From an uncultured Eubacteriales bacterium (lineage in GTDB: Bacteria; Bacillota; Clostridia; Oscillospirales; Oscillospiraceae): DNA of 10,626 nucleotides. Below the pieces are notes generated by a model that saw only the letters and a list, made by a program, of their open reading frames with translations, was not told the DNA's origin and made no database searches. A program made the position numbers and the translations under genes. Positions 1 through 7,200 of the stretch are shown piece after piece; the stretch's first letter is position 1, and every line of letters starts with the position of its first letter. The stretch lies in assembly GCA_900540545.1 (NCBI GenBank), contig UQGJ01000078.1, positions 1-10,626 on the forward strand. The letters are read 5' to 3'.

Positions 1-58
1 TTTCTTTCGGTTCCTTTCTCAAACGAGAAAGGAACGCCCCCGGCAGGGCCCGCCCTGT
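1..58 (-). repeat. Structured intergenic repeat, left copy (double hairpin)
   Basis: Seen directly: an 11-bp perfect stem (10-20 pairing with 25-35) with a 4-nt loop that reads GTTT on the minus strand, followed on that strand by CCGAAAGAAA. A shorter G/C hairpin (CAGGG 44-48 with CCCTG 53-57) precedes it. The same arrangement in the opposite orientation occurs at 10558-10614, with a longer but still perfect stem. It lies just after the stop codon of the 61-480 gene. No U-run follows the stem in either direction, so it is not a standard intrinsic terminator, although it may still protect the mRNA 3' end. It is best called a dispersed structured repeat; mobility is unknown. Confidence 0.7.
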
Positions 59-60
59 CT

Positions 61-480
61 TTAGATCCGAATCCCCATAGTAACGGTGGTCCCCACCCCC
101 ACCACAGTGTCGATGGTCATCTCGTCGGAGTACCGCTTCATGTTGGGCAGCCCCATCCCCGCGCCGAAGCCCAGGTCCCTGGCCACGTCCCCGGCGGTGG
201 TGAAGCCCTCCTCCATGGCCCGGTCGATGTCCGGGATGCCGGGGCCCTGGTCGATGAGACGGATGGTGATGGCATCCAGCCCCACGTCCACCTCCACCCG
301 GCCGCCGTCGGCGTGGATGACCATGTTGATCTCGCCCTCGTACATGCAGATGGAGGCCCGGCGGACCGCCTCGGGGGGCAGGCCCAGCTTTTTCAGAGTC
401 ATCTTCATCTTGCTGGAGGCTTCCCCCGCCTGGACCAGGTCGCCGCCGTCCACCTGGTAGGTCAGCTTGATGTCTCCCAT
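61..480 (-). CDS. RsbW-like anti-sigma / serine kinase-type HATPase
   Basis: A 139-residue single-domain GHKL ATPase. The ATP-binding boxes are visible: N box E48-x3-N52, G1 box D77-Q-G79-P-G81, and G2 box at 104-111 (GFGAGMGL). Length and architecture match RsbW/SpoIIAB-type serine kinases and anti-sigma factors, which bind a partner protein and phosphorylate it or hold a sigma factor. No receiver or dimerisation domain is present. The ATG at 480 lies 4 bp after the stop of the upstream DRTGG gene, with AGGG just before it, so the pair is almost certainly one transcript. In Clostridia this pair often accompanies iron-only hydrogenase and NuoE/F-like gene clusters (family knowledge); any such genes would lie left of the window. 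Its partner and substrate cannot be named from sequence. Confidence 0.85.
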   Translation of the reverse strand: MGDIKLTYQVDGGDLVQAGEASSKMKMTLKKLGLPPEAVRRASICMYEGEINMVIHADGGRVEVDVGLDAITIRLIDQGPGIPDIDRAMEEGFTTAGDVARDLGFGAGMGLPNMKRYSDEMTIDTVVGVGTTVTMGIRI

Positions 481-484
481 GGCC

Positions 485-823
485 CTAGCCGTCCAGTCCC
501 ATGCCGTACAGCACGCCGCAGGCGATGAACATGCGGATAGTGGAGGTCATCACCACGATGTCCCGCTCCCGGGCCAGCTCCAGGATGTCCTCCCCCGGCA
601 CCTTGCCCCGGACAAAGACGATGCACTTCATGTCCATCATCTCGGCGGTGCGCACCACCTGGGGGTTGACCATGCCGGTGAGGAGCAGGCCCTGGTCCTT
701 CACGTAGGCCAGCACGTCGCTCATAAAATCGCTGGCGCAGGCGGACTTGACCTCCCGGTCCAGCCGGTCCTCGCCGCACAGCACCTGGGCTTGCAGGGCC
801 GCTTGGATTTGATGCAGGTTCAT
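485..823 (-). CDS. DRTGG-domain protein
   Basis: A 112-residue protein consisting essentially of one DRTGG domain. Typical elements are the segment around residues 30-60 (SDFMSDVL, then LLLTGMVNPQVVRTAE) and the end block (TSTIRMFIACGVLYGMGL). DRTGG domains occur in some HPr-kinase-related proteins and next to CBS domains, and as stand-alone proteins beside anti-sigma-like ATPases in Clostridia; their biochemical role is not established. The start at 823 is supported by AAAGGGG about 7 nt upstream. An extended -10 promoter lies at 868-876. It is the first gene of the unit and is followed after 4 bp by the HATPase, so the two probably act together. The function given is by family only. Confidence 0.85.
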   Translation of the reverse strand: MNLHQIQAALQAQVLCGEDRLDREVKSACASDFMSDVLAYVKDQGLLLTGMVNPQVVRTAEMMDMKCIVFVRGKVPGEDILELARERDIVVMTSTIRMFIACGVLYGMGLDG

Positions 824-867
824 AGGCGTTCCCCTTTCAGCGCCCGCGGGCGCCTGACTTCCTCATC

Positions 868-876
868 ATTTTAGCA
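868..876 (-). promoter_or_regulatory. Extended -10 promoter for the DRTGG/HATPase unit
   Basis: On the minus strand TGC-TAAAAT (876 to 868) matches the extended -10 form TGnTATAAT with one mismatch. The -35 at 17 bp spacing (TTTCAA) is weak, as expected for an extended -10 promoter. The predicted leader is about 40 nt and contains a perfect 14-nt palindrome (GCGCCCG/CGGGCGC, 840-853) ending just before the Shine-Dalgarno. This could be an operator or an mRNA hairpin; no factor can be named. Confidence 0.5.
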
Positions 877-973
877 TATACCGGCCGGAATTGAAATTCT
901 TTTTTGTGCCAATCCTCTATAACCTATACAAAGAATATCCCCCCGCATCCCCGGTTTTTGTGTCTCTGCCTCA

Positions 974-1002
974 TTGACACTTGTTTTCCAAGCGTATATA
1001 AT
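974..1002 (+). promoter_or_regulatory. Consensus sigma-A promoter of the serC operon
   Basis: TTGACA (974-979) and TATAAT (997-1002) are perfect consensus boxes with an ideal 17-bp spacer. Transcription should begin near 1009, giving a leader of about 70 nt. The leader holds a modest hairpin (CCTTC 1029-1033 with GAAGG 1038-1042, extendable with CAG/CTG across a bulge), then AAGGAGG (1064-1070) 10 nt before the ATG. There is no room for, and no sign of, a serine T-box (no specifier stem or T-box sequence). The promoter is divergent from the DRTGG promoter about 100 bp away. The remaining intergenic DNA (877-973) is AT-richer and shows nothing else recognisable. Confidence 0.9.
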
Positions 1003-1080
1003 CAACTTTATTACAGTAAAGCAACCAGCCTTCGTTGGAAGGTCGGCTGCCTGCTGAGACAACAAGGAGGCTGTTTCCAC

Positions 1081-2166
1081 ATGGGTAAAGAGCGCGTTTA
1101 CAACTTTTCCGCCGGCCCGTCCATGCTTCCCCTGGAAGTCCTGGAGAGAGCGGGGGCCGAGATCACCAACTATCAGGGGTCCGGCATGTCCGTGATGGAG
1201 ATGAGTCACCGATCTAAGGTCTTCCAGAAGATTTTCGACGACACCCAGGCCAAGTTCCGCAAGCTCCTGGGCGTTCCCGACGGATATAAGGTCCTCTTCC
1301 TCCAGGGCGGCGCGTCCAGCCAGTTCTCCATGGCCCCCCTGAACCTCATCGGCGCCACCGGCAAGGCCGACTACGCCGTCACCGGCAACTTCTCCACCAT
1401 CGCCTACAAGGAGGCCAAAAAGTACGGGACCATCTCCCTGGCCGCCTCCAGCGAGGACAAGAACCACACTTACATCCCCGCCCAGGACCAGCTCAAGCTG
1501 GACCCCCAGGCGTCCTATTTCTACTACTGCGCCAACAACACCATCTACGGCACCGAGTGGCAGTACGTCCCCGACACCGGCAGCGTGCCCATCGTCTGCG
1601 ACATGTCCTCCGACATCCTCTCCCGCCCGGTGGACGTGAGCAAGTACGGCATCATCTTCGCCGGAGCCCAGAAGAACATGGCCCCCGCCGGCCTCACCGT
1701 GGTCATTATCAAGGAGGACCTGGCCGGCCACGAGCTGCCCTACACCCCCCTGATGATGAACTACAAGACCATGATCGACAAGGACTCCATGTATAACACG
1801 CCCCCCTGCTGGTGCATCTACATCCTGGGGCTGGTGCTGGACTGGCTGGAGGAAAAAGGCGGCGTGGAGGGCATGGAGGCCATCAAGCACAACAAGGCCA
1901 AGATGCTCTACGACGTCATCGACGACTCCCGGCTCTTCACCTGCGCCGCCGAGCCGGGCAGCCGCAGCGACATGAACGTGACCTTCCGCTCCGTCAGCGA
2001 GGAGCTGGATGCCAAGTTCGTGGCCGAGGTCACCGCCGCCGGCTTCACCAATCTGAAGGGCCACCGCAACGTCGGCGGCATGCGGGCAAGCATCTACAAC
2101 GCCATGCCCGTGGAAGGCGTGGAGAAGCTCTGCGACTTCATCAAGGCCTTCGACCGGGCGAACTGA
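1081..2166 (+). CDS. serC: Phosphoserine aminotransferase SerC
   Basis: A 361-residue class V, PLP-dependent aminotransferase. It interconverts 3-phosphohydroxypyruvate plus glutamate and phosphoserine plus 2-oxoglutarate, the second step of serine synthesis, in the cytosol. Diagnostic features are the SerC start (YNFSAGPSMLP), the PLP-phosphate loop GGASS at 76-80, the Schiff-base lysine K198 in GAQKN, and the C-terminal GGMRASIYNAMP. Length is normal for the family. The ATG at 1081 is chosen because the family N-terminus begins there and AAGGAGG sits upstream; the frame is open further 5' but runs through the promoter. It heads an operon with serA. A second, divergent copy of its last 30 codons lies 254 bp downstream, so the present 3' end may have been exchanged by recombination. 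Confidence 0.97.
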   Translation: MGKERVYNFSAGPSMLPLEVLERAGAEITNYQGSGMSVMEMSHRSKVFQKIFDDTQAKFRKLLGVPDGYKVLFLQGGASSQFSMAPLNLIGATGKADYAVTGNFSTIAYKEAKKYGTISLAASSEDKNHTYIPAQDQLKLDPQASYFYYCANNTIYGTEWQYVPDTGSVPIVCDMSSDILSRPVDVSKYGIIFAGAQKNMAPAGLTVVIIKEDLAGHELPYTPLMMNYKTMIDKDSMYNTPPCWCIYILGLVLDWLEEKGGVEGMEAIKHNKAKMLYDVIDDSRLFTCAAEPGSRSDMNVTFRSVSEELDAKFVAEVTAAGFTNLKGHRNVGGMRASIYNAMPVEGVEKLCDFIKAFDRAN

Positions 2167-2327
2167 GGCCCACGGGCCGCCCACGTCCCCGCGACGCGGG
2201 GCGCGGCGCTAAGCCGCGTCCAAGCATTTTGGCCGAAGGCCAAAATCTTGCCGCAGGCGGAATTCATTTCCGCCGAGGATGTCAAATCATCGGGGTCCCC
2301 GCGGAAGGCGAAGCCTTTCGTGGGGCG
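2167..2327. repeat. Mosaic of small palindromes between serC and its orphan tail
   Basis: This stretch is nearly all back-to-back hairpins: CCCCGCG-A-CGCGGGG (2187-2201); CGCGGC/GCCGCG (2202-2218); ATTTTGGCC-GAA-GGCCAAAAT (2226-2246, extendable with CAAG/CTTG to 2221-2250); GGCGGAA/TTCCGCC (2256-2274); CGGGG-T-CCCCG (2291-2301); and AAGGC-GAA-GCCTT (2305-2317). GAA loops recur. No convincing gene is present. It resembles intergenic palindromic (REP/MITE-like) repeats and has no transposase. It lies exactly between two homologous serC ends. Its effect on the serC-serA transcript could be partial attenuation or mRNA stabilisation. Copy number cannot be judged from one window. Confidence 0.75.
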
Positions 2328-2420
2328 GGCGGCATGCGGGCCTCTATCTACAACGCCATGCCCACCGAGGGCGTGGAGAAGCTCTGCGACTTCATCCGGG
2401 CGTTCGACAAGAACAACTAA
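2328..2420 (+). pseudogene. Orphan serC 3'-end remnant (30 codons)
   Basis: The 93 bp here align without gaps to the last 93 bp of serC (2074-2166) with 17 mismatches by hand count (about 82% identity). The translation keeps RASIYNAMP, EGVEKLCDFI and AFD, ending in a TAA. Protein differences are few and mostly conservative (V/T, K/R, R/K, A/N), and most base differences are silent. It is in a different frame from serC and lacks a start with a ribosome binding site, so it is a dead fragment. The silent-biased divergence implies that both tails evolved as functional serC ends in separate lineages before being placed side by side. The remnant, nearest serA, is probably the original end. Confidence 0.85.
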
Positions 2421-2426
2421 TGTACA

Positions 2427-2486
2427 GCGGGCGACCGCAAGGGTCGCCCCTACCACCCCGTAGGGACGACCCTTGCGGTCGTCCGC
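2427..2486. repeat. Long palindrome in the serC-serA gap
   Basis: Arms 2427-2453 and 2460-2486 are reverse complements over 27 bp with two mismatches, one a G-U pair in the transcript, around a CACCCC loop. The core CGACCGCAAGGGTCG is itself partly self-complementary. In RNA this forms a very stable hairpin 29 nt before the serA start codon. No U-run follows, so termination is not predicted. It is probably another intergenic repeat; similar GGGCGACC...GGGTCGCC-type intergenic sequences are known to me from gut Clostridia, but that is recollection and not a search result. Confidence 0.75.
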
Positions 2487-2515
2487 ATCCCCCATTCATT
2501 TTAGGAGGTCACACC

Positions 2516-3685
2516 ATGTTCCGTATCAAAACCCTGAACAAAATCAGCCCCACGGGGCTTTCCGTGCTGGACCCCGCCCGGTTCGCCGTCAGCGACAGCG
2601 CCGAGAACGAGGACGGCGTGCTGGTCCGCTCCGCCGACATGCAGGAGTACGCCTTCCCTGAGAACCTCCGGGCCATCGCCCGGGCCGGAGCGGGCACCAA
2701 CAACATCCCCATCGACCGCTGTTCCGAAGCGGGCATCGTAGTGTTCAACACCCCCGGCGCCAACGCCAATGCCGTCAAGGAGCTGGTCATCTGCGCCCTC
2801 ATGCTCTCCTCCAGGGACGTGGTGGGCGGCGTGGAGTGGGTCAAGGCCCAGGCCGCCGCGGGGGAGGACGTGGCCAAGGTGGTAGAGAAGGGCAAGAGCC
2901 AGTTCGTGGGCCCTGAGATCGCGGGCAAGACCCTGGGCGTCATCGGCCTGGGGGCCATCGGCGTCCAGGTGGCCAACATCGCCACCAAGCTGGGCATGAC
3001 CGTCTACGGCTACGACCCCTTCCTCTCCGTGGACGCCGCCCTGTCCCTGTCCCGGATGGTCCACCACGTCACCGACCTCACCGCCATCTACAAAAACTGC
3101 GACTACATCACCATCCACGTGCCCCAGACCCCCGACACCAAAGGGATGCTCAACGCCGCCGCCTTCGACCAGATGAAGGCCGGGGTGCGCATCATCAACC
3201 TGGCCCGTGGCGGGCTGGTGGTCAACGAGGACATGCTGGCCGCCCTGGACAGCGGCAAGGTGGCCCGGTACGTCACCGACTTCCCCGACAATACCGTCAC
3301 CCTCCACAAGAACGTGGTCCCCGTGCCCCACCTGGGGGCCTCCAGCCCCGAGAGCGAGGAGAACTGCGCCGTCATGGCCGCCCAGGAGCTGCGGGATTAC
3401 CTGGAGACCGGCAACATCAAGAACTCCGTGAACCTGCCCACCCTGGTCCAGGACTGGTCGGGCCAGACCCGCATCTGCATCATCCACCGGAACATCCCCA
3501 ACATGCTGGCCTCCATCACCGGCCTGCTGTCCAAGGACTCCGTCAACGTGGCCAACCTGACCAACAAGTCCAAGGGGAGCTACGCCTACACCGTGGTGGA
3601 CGTGGACCAGCGGGTGGGCGACGCGGTGGCCGACGAGCTGCGTGCCGTGGAGGGCGTCCTCCGGGTCCGGGTGCTGAACCACTGA
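2516..3685 (+). CDS. serA: D-3-phosphoglycerate dehydrogenase SerA (short ACT form)
   Basis: A 389-residue NAD-dependent 2-hydroxyacid dehydrogenase that oxidises 3-phosphoglycerate to 3-phosphohydroxypyruvate, the entry to serine synthesis. Visible are the NAD-binding GLGAIG (144-149) with a downstream YGYD, catalytic R231 in NLARGGL, H272 in PHLGAS, and a C-terminal ACT domain from about residue 319 that in this family often senses serine. The usual DVFE-type segment carrying the catalytic glutamate is replaced by TDFPDN (254-259), and the R-to-H distance is 41 residues against about 52 in long SerA forms. The ATG at 2516 follows AGGAGG (2503-2508) by 7 nt; the frame is open further upstream but only through repeats. 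Its stop overlaps the next start by one base. Confidence 0.96.
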   Translation: MFRIKTLNKISPTGLSVLDPARFAVSDSAENEDGVLVRSADMQEYAFPENLRAIARAGAGTNNIPIDRCSEAGIVVFNTPGANANAVKELVICALMLSSRDVVGGVEWVKAQAAAGEDVAKVVEKGKSQFVGPEIAGKTLGVIGLGAIGVQVANIATKLGMTVYGYDPFLSVDAALSLSRMVHHVTDLTAIYKNCDYITIHVPQTPDTKGMLNAAAFDQMKAGVRIINLARGGLVVNEDMLAALDSGKVARYVTDFPDNTVTLHKNVVPVPHLGASSPESEENCAVMAAQELRDYLETGNIKNSVNLPTLVQDWSGQTRICIIHRNIPNMLASITGLLSKDSVNVANLTNKSKGSYAYTVVDVDQRVGDAVADELRAVEGVLRVRVLNH

Positions 3686-4173
3686 TGCCCCAGGTCCACG
3701 AGAGCGTCTACGTGGCCTCCGGCGCCCAGATCATCGGCGACGTGACCATCGGTCCCGGCGCGTCTGTCTGGCACAACGCCGTGATCCGGGGCGACGAGGA
3801 CCGGGTTTTCATCGGCCCGGAGACCAATATCCAGGACGGCTGCATCCTCCATGAGGACGTGGGGTTTCCCCTGGTCATCGGCGGCGGGGCCACCATCGGC
3901 CACGGGGCCATCGTCCACGGCTGCACCATCGGGGACGGGACCCTGGTGGGCATGGGCGCCGTCATCCTCAACGGAGCCCGCATCGGCAGCCGCGTCCTCA
4001 TTGCCGCCGGCAGTCTGGTGACACAGAACGCCGTTATCCCTGATGGCGTGATGGTCATGGGCTCTCCGGCCAAGGTCAAACGTCCCCTCACCGCGGAGGA
4101 ACTGCAATCCCTGGCCCAGTCGGCGGTCGATTACTGCCATCTGGCGCAACGTGCAAAGGAGCGCGGGCCGTGA
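3685..4173 (+). CDS. Gamma-carbonic anhydrase-like hexapeptide protein
   Basis: A 162-residue left-handed beta-helix protein made of hexapeptide turns (IIGDVTIGPGASV, IGGGATIGHGAIV, IGDGTLVG), with a C-terminal helix. It carries the zinc-ligand pattern of the gamma-CA/YrdA/PaaY family: H56, H73 and H78 (the last two in GHGAIVH, five residues apart as in Cam). It also has the R35-G-D37 pair and NIQDG at 48-52. Possible roles are bicarbonate/CO2 conversion, metal binding or a related hydrolase activity; many family members have no measurable CA activity. Its ATG overlaps the serA TGA by one base and lacks a strong ribosome binding site, so translation is probably coupled to serA. Why it is tied to serine synthesis is unknown. 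The last codons form part of the terminator stem. Confidence 0.88.
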   Translation: MPQVHESVYVASGAQIIGDVTIGPGASVWHNAVIRGDEDRVFIGPETNIQDGCILHEDVGFPLVIGGGATIGHGAIVHGCTIGDGTLVGMGAVILNGARIGSRVLIAAGSLVTQNAVIPDGVMVMGSPAKVKRPLTAEELQSLAQSAVDYCHLAQRAKERGP

Positions 4174-4196
4174 CGGCCCGCGCTCCTCTTTTCTCC
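4158..4196 (+). terminator. Intrinsic terminator of the serC-serA operon
   Basis: A perfect 13-bp GC-rich stem (4158-4170 with 4174-4186) is followed by TCTTTTCTCCTT. The three loop bases are TGA, the stop codon of the last gene, so the upstream arm is coding sequence (ending RAKERGP). This is a very compact gene end. Confidence 0.9.
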
Positions 4197-4236
4197 TTAA
4201 AAAAGGCCCCGGCATCCCAAAGATGCCGGGGCCTTT
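4197..4236 (-). terminator. Intrinsic terminator of the surface-protein gene
   Basis: A 15-bp perfect stem (4202-4216 with 4222-4236). On the minus strand it is followed by a T-run (CCTTTTTTAAGG). It lies about 35 bp past the stop at 4272. On the plus strand a weaker U-rich tail (TTTCTTTTTA) also follows, so it may back up the preceding operon terminator: convergent operons with two adjacent hairpins. Confidence 0.9.
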
Positions 4237-4271
4237 CCCATTTCTTTTTATGATTTATGCGTCCGGCAGGG

Positions 4272-7200
4272 TTACGCCTCGTCTTCCTTCTTCCGGCCGA
4301 TGGTCACCGCCAAGCCGGCGGCGGCCAGGGACAGGGCCAGGGCCAGCATACCCAGGGTCCGGGTGGGGTCGGTCTGCTGGGCCATGGTGCCGGTCTGGGG
4401 CAGATTGCCCATGGGGGTATCCCCGTCGATGATGACGATCCCGTCCCCGCCGTCCGACTGACCGGTGGTCTCGTCGCCGCCGGTAGGCAGACTACCCTGG
4501 GGCACGTTGCCGTCCTCGATGTCGATTTCCTCCCCGCCGTCCGTACCGTCACCCGGCACGGTGCCGTCGGGCTGGTCCGCGGGGGGCGTCACGGGCTGAT
4601 CGCCCTGGGGCACTTCGTTGTCAGGGATGTCCATGGTGCCGCCGTTGTCCGGCTCCGCCGTGTACCATGCCGTGACGATGACATTGCCGCGGATGGTCCC
4701 GGTGGCCGCGCCCTCGGTGCTGCTGTGGCTGTACGCCACCCCGTCAGCGGTCAGCGCGGCGGGAATATTCCCGGTCACGTCGTAGGTCCTGCCCTCGCGG
4801 ATGCGGTCGGTCCGATACTCGTCCGCCAGTTCCTTGCCGTCGGCCCGGTCCAGATAGCGGACCGTGACGCGGTAATAGCTGTAATCGGAGCCGGGGCCAG
4901 GGTCCCCGCCGGTCTGGATGGGGCTGTAACTGTTGGTGAAGGCCACCGCCGTGCCGTCGGTCACCGCCAGCGACTGGAAGGTCAGCTCTGCGGCGGTGCC
5001 GTTCACGGTCTGGTAGAGCGGACCGCTCTCGTTCGCCCCGGTCATGATTTGGACGGAAGCGGTCAGGTTGTAACCGGTGACGGCCGTATCCCGCTCGGTA
5101 AAGGTATAGGTCTCGCCGAAGGTCAGGAGCTCGGTCCTCCAGACGTAGACCCCGTTCTCCTCCACGGCTCCGGCCGGGGTCAGCTCCTGGACGGTTTTCC
5201 CGTCCTTGTCGGTGATGACGATGGCGAAGGACTCCGGCAGGCTGTGGCCGCTGACGGTCTTGGTCACCCCCAGGTGATAGGTCCTGGCCGTCCACTGGGC
5301 GTCGTAATAAATCACGGCATCCTTGTCGCCGTAGAGCTTGTCGCCCTCGCCGTGGACCGTGCTGCCCGCCCGAAGCTGCCAGGAGGCGAAGTCATAGCCC
5401 TGCCTGACAAACTTGGTAGTCGTGTTGTCGGTGTAAGGAGCGTAGGTCTCCCCCACCGTCCTGGTGAAGCTCACGTTGTATCCCGCCAAGCCGGTGCCGT
5501 CGGTGTAGACCACGGTATAGTGGCCGGGGTCCACGGGGGGCACAGGGGCGTTCATCTTGTAGTAGAGCTTCAGGGTCCGGGCCTCGTCGGCATACTTCAC
5601 CTCTTTGACGTTGTTCGCGTTGTCCTCGTCATAGGTGTAGCCGGTAATGGGTATGGCATAGTCCCCGCTGGTCACCCGCTCGACATTCCAGGCAAAGGTC
5701 CCCTGGCCCTTGTGCTTGCTGCTCAGCTCGTACGTTCCGGCGTTGTACGCGGTCTCCAGATAATACTCCACCTTGAAGTCCCGGTCGGCCTTGTAATAGA
5801 CGTTGATCGTCACATCATGGTCCCGGATGGTGTTGGCAATGTCGTTGCCGTCCACCGTGTGATGCCGGGTGTAGGTCACGTTGTCTTTGTCGATGGTGGC
5901 CGGGATTTGTTCGAGTACATTGTACTCTTTCCCCGTCTTCATGGGTTCGCTGACATAGGCGGGCTGAAGGACATTTGTGGTGCCGTCCTCCAGGAAATTC
6001 ACCGTCACCGTGTACTTTGGCTCCTCGATGGTCTTGTCGGCGCGGAAGAAAAGTTTTAGGAGACGCTCATTTTCCGTCATTCCGAGTCTGTTGTAGGTCA
6101 CCGAGCTGTACCGATTGGCCGCGGTCACGTCGGGATCGTAGGTATAGTGGCTCAGGTCCACGTGCTTACCGGCCCAATCGGCCCCCGCGTAGGTCTCCGC
6201 CTTTTTGGTCTCGTTGAATTGGATCGTATCCGTATCCGGCGCGGCGGGATTCACGCTGACATACTGCCCGCTTCCGTTGTAGCTCTCCACATAGTAGTGG
6301 ATGTTGATTTGATTATCCGGTTTCTTTTCCCAGACCGCGTAAAGGTACTTGTCGCTGTCCATGGTGATGGTCTTATGATCTCCGCTGGTATAGGTCGGCG
6401 TCTGGGCGTTCTGGTCCTCGGACCAGCCCAGGAACTCGTAGCCCTTCCTCGTGACGGCGCCATAGGTGAGGTCCGCCTCGCTGTCCTCCGGGTAGAGCTT
6501 GGCGCCGGGGAGGCCGTCAACGACATCATCGCCCGCGTTGGCGATATACTGGAGGACATACCTGGCGTTCTTGTCATAGACCACGCCGTCCACATGGTCA
6601 GCGTCGCCGGCGATGGTCTTGATCACATACCAGGCCACGTCCTGCGTTTCGGGGTCAAACGTCATTTTACCGTTTTCCGGGTTCAACGTCTTCACGAGCT
6701 TCCCGGCATCGGGGAGTTCGGCAATCGCGGCGGACACGGATGCAAATGCCTCCGCGAGCTTGACGCCGTTGATTTTCCCGTCCGTGACCACGCCTTCATA
6801 GTCTGTCCAGACCACGCGGTCGTAAATCTTGCCCCAAAGCATACTGTTCTGATAATTGGGGTCCTTTTTATCTGTGACGTTCGTGGGAAGATACAGCGCC
6901 GAGCCGTAAAAAGTATTTCCGTTCTCCATGGGAATCAGTCCGTCTGTGCGGACAAAGAACTTCGCATCCGTCTGCGTGCGGGGCGCGGGCTCCCACTGAG
7001 CGTAGAGGTCCACGTTTTTGCCCATGATGGTATAGCTATAACCGGGGTTATAGCTTACCCCGCTGCCGTCGGCAGCGGTATTCCAGTTCTGGAATTTGTA
7101 GCCGGGGGCGGTGAAACCGTTCTTGGCGATTTCAAAGCGGGTGTTCCAGGTACCGCTCTGGGCGGCGGTGCTGCCGGACGCCTGGACCCCCTGGGGGGCG

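Noticed and set aside
1009..1080. Serine T-box or other riboswitch in the serC leader
   Set aside because: The leader is only about 70 nt with one small hairpin; no T-box motif, specifier stem or terminator is present.
871..2184. 437-codon minus-strand open frame over serC
   Set aside because: Antisense shadow of a clear serC; low-complexity Gly/Val/His/Leu composition and no family resemblance. The same applies to 2501-3682 opposite serA.
2334..2420. Small peptide gene starting at ATG 2334
   Set aside because: It is simply the end of a serC copy, with no ribosome binding site and a sequence explained by homology.
2187..2486. CRISPR array or transposon with terminal inverted repeats in the serC-serA gap
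   Set aside because: The palindromes differ from one another, with no regular spacers and no transposase or target-site duplication that I can define.
2279..2515. Upstream extension of the serA frame
   Set aside because: It crosses the serC remnant in another frame and the long palindrome; the family start and AGGAGG lie at 2516 and 2503.
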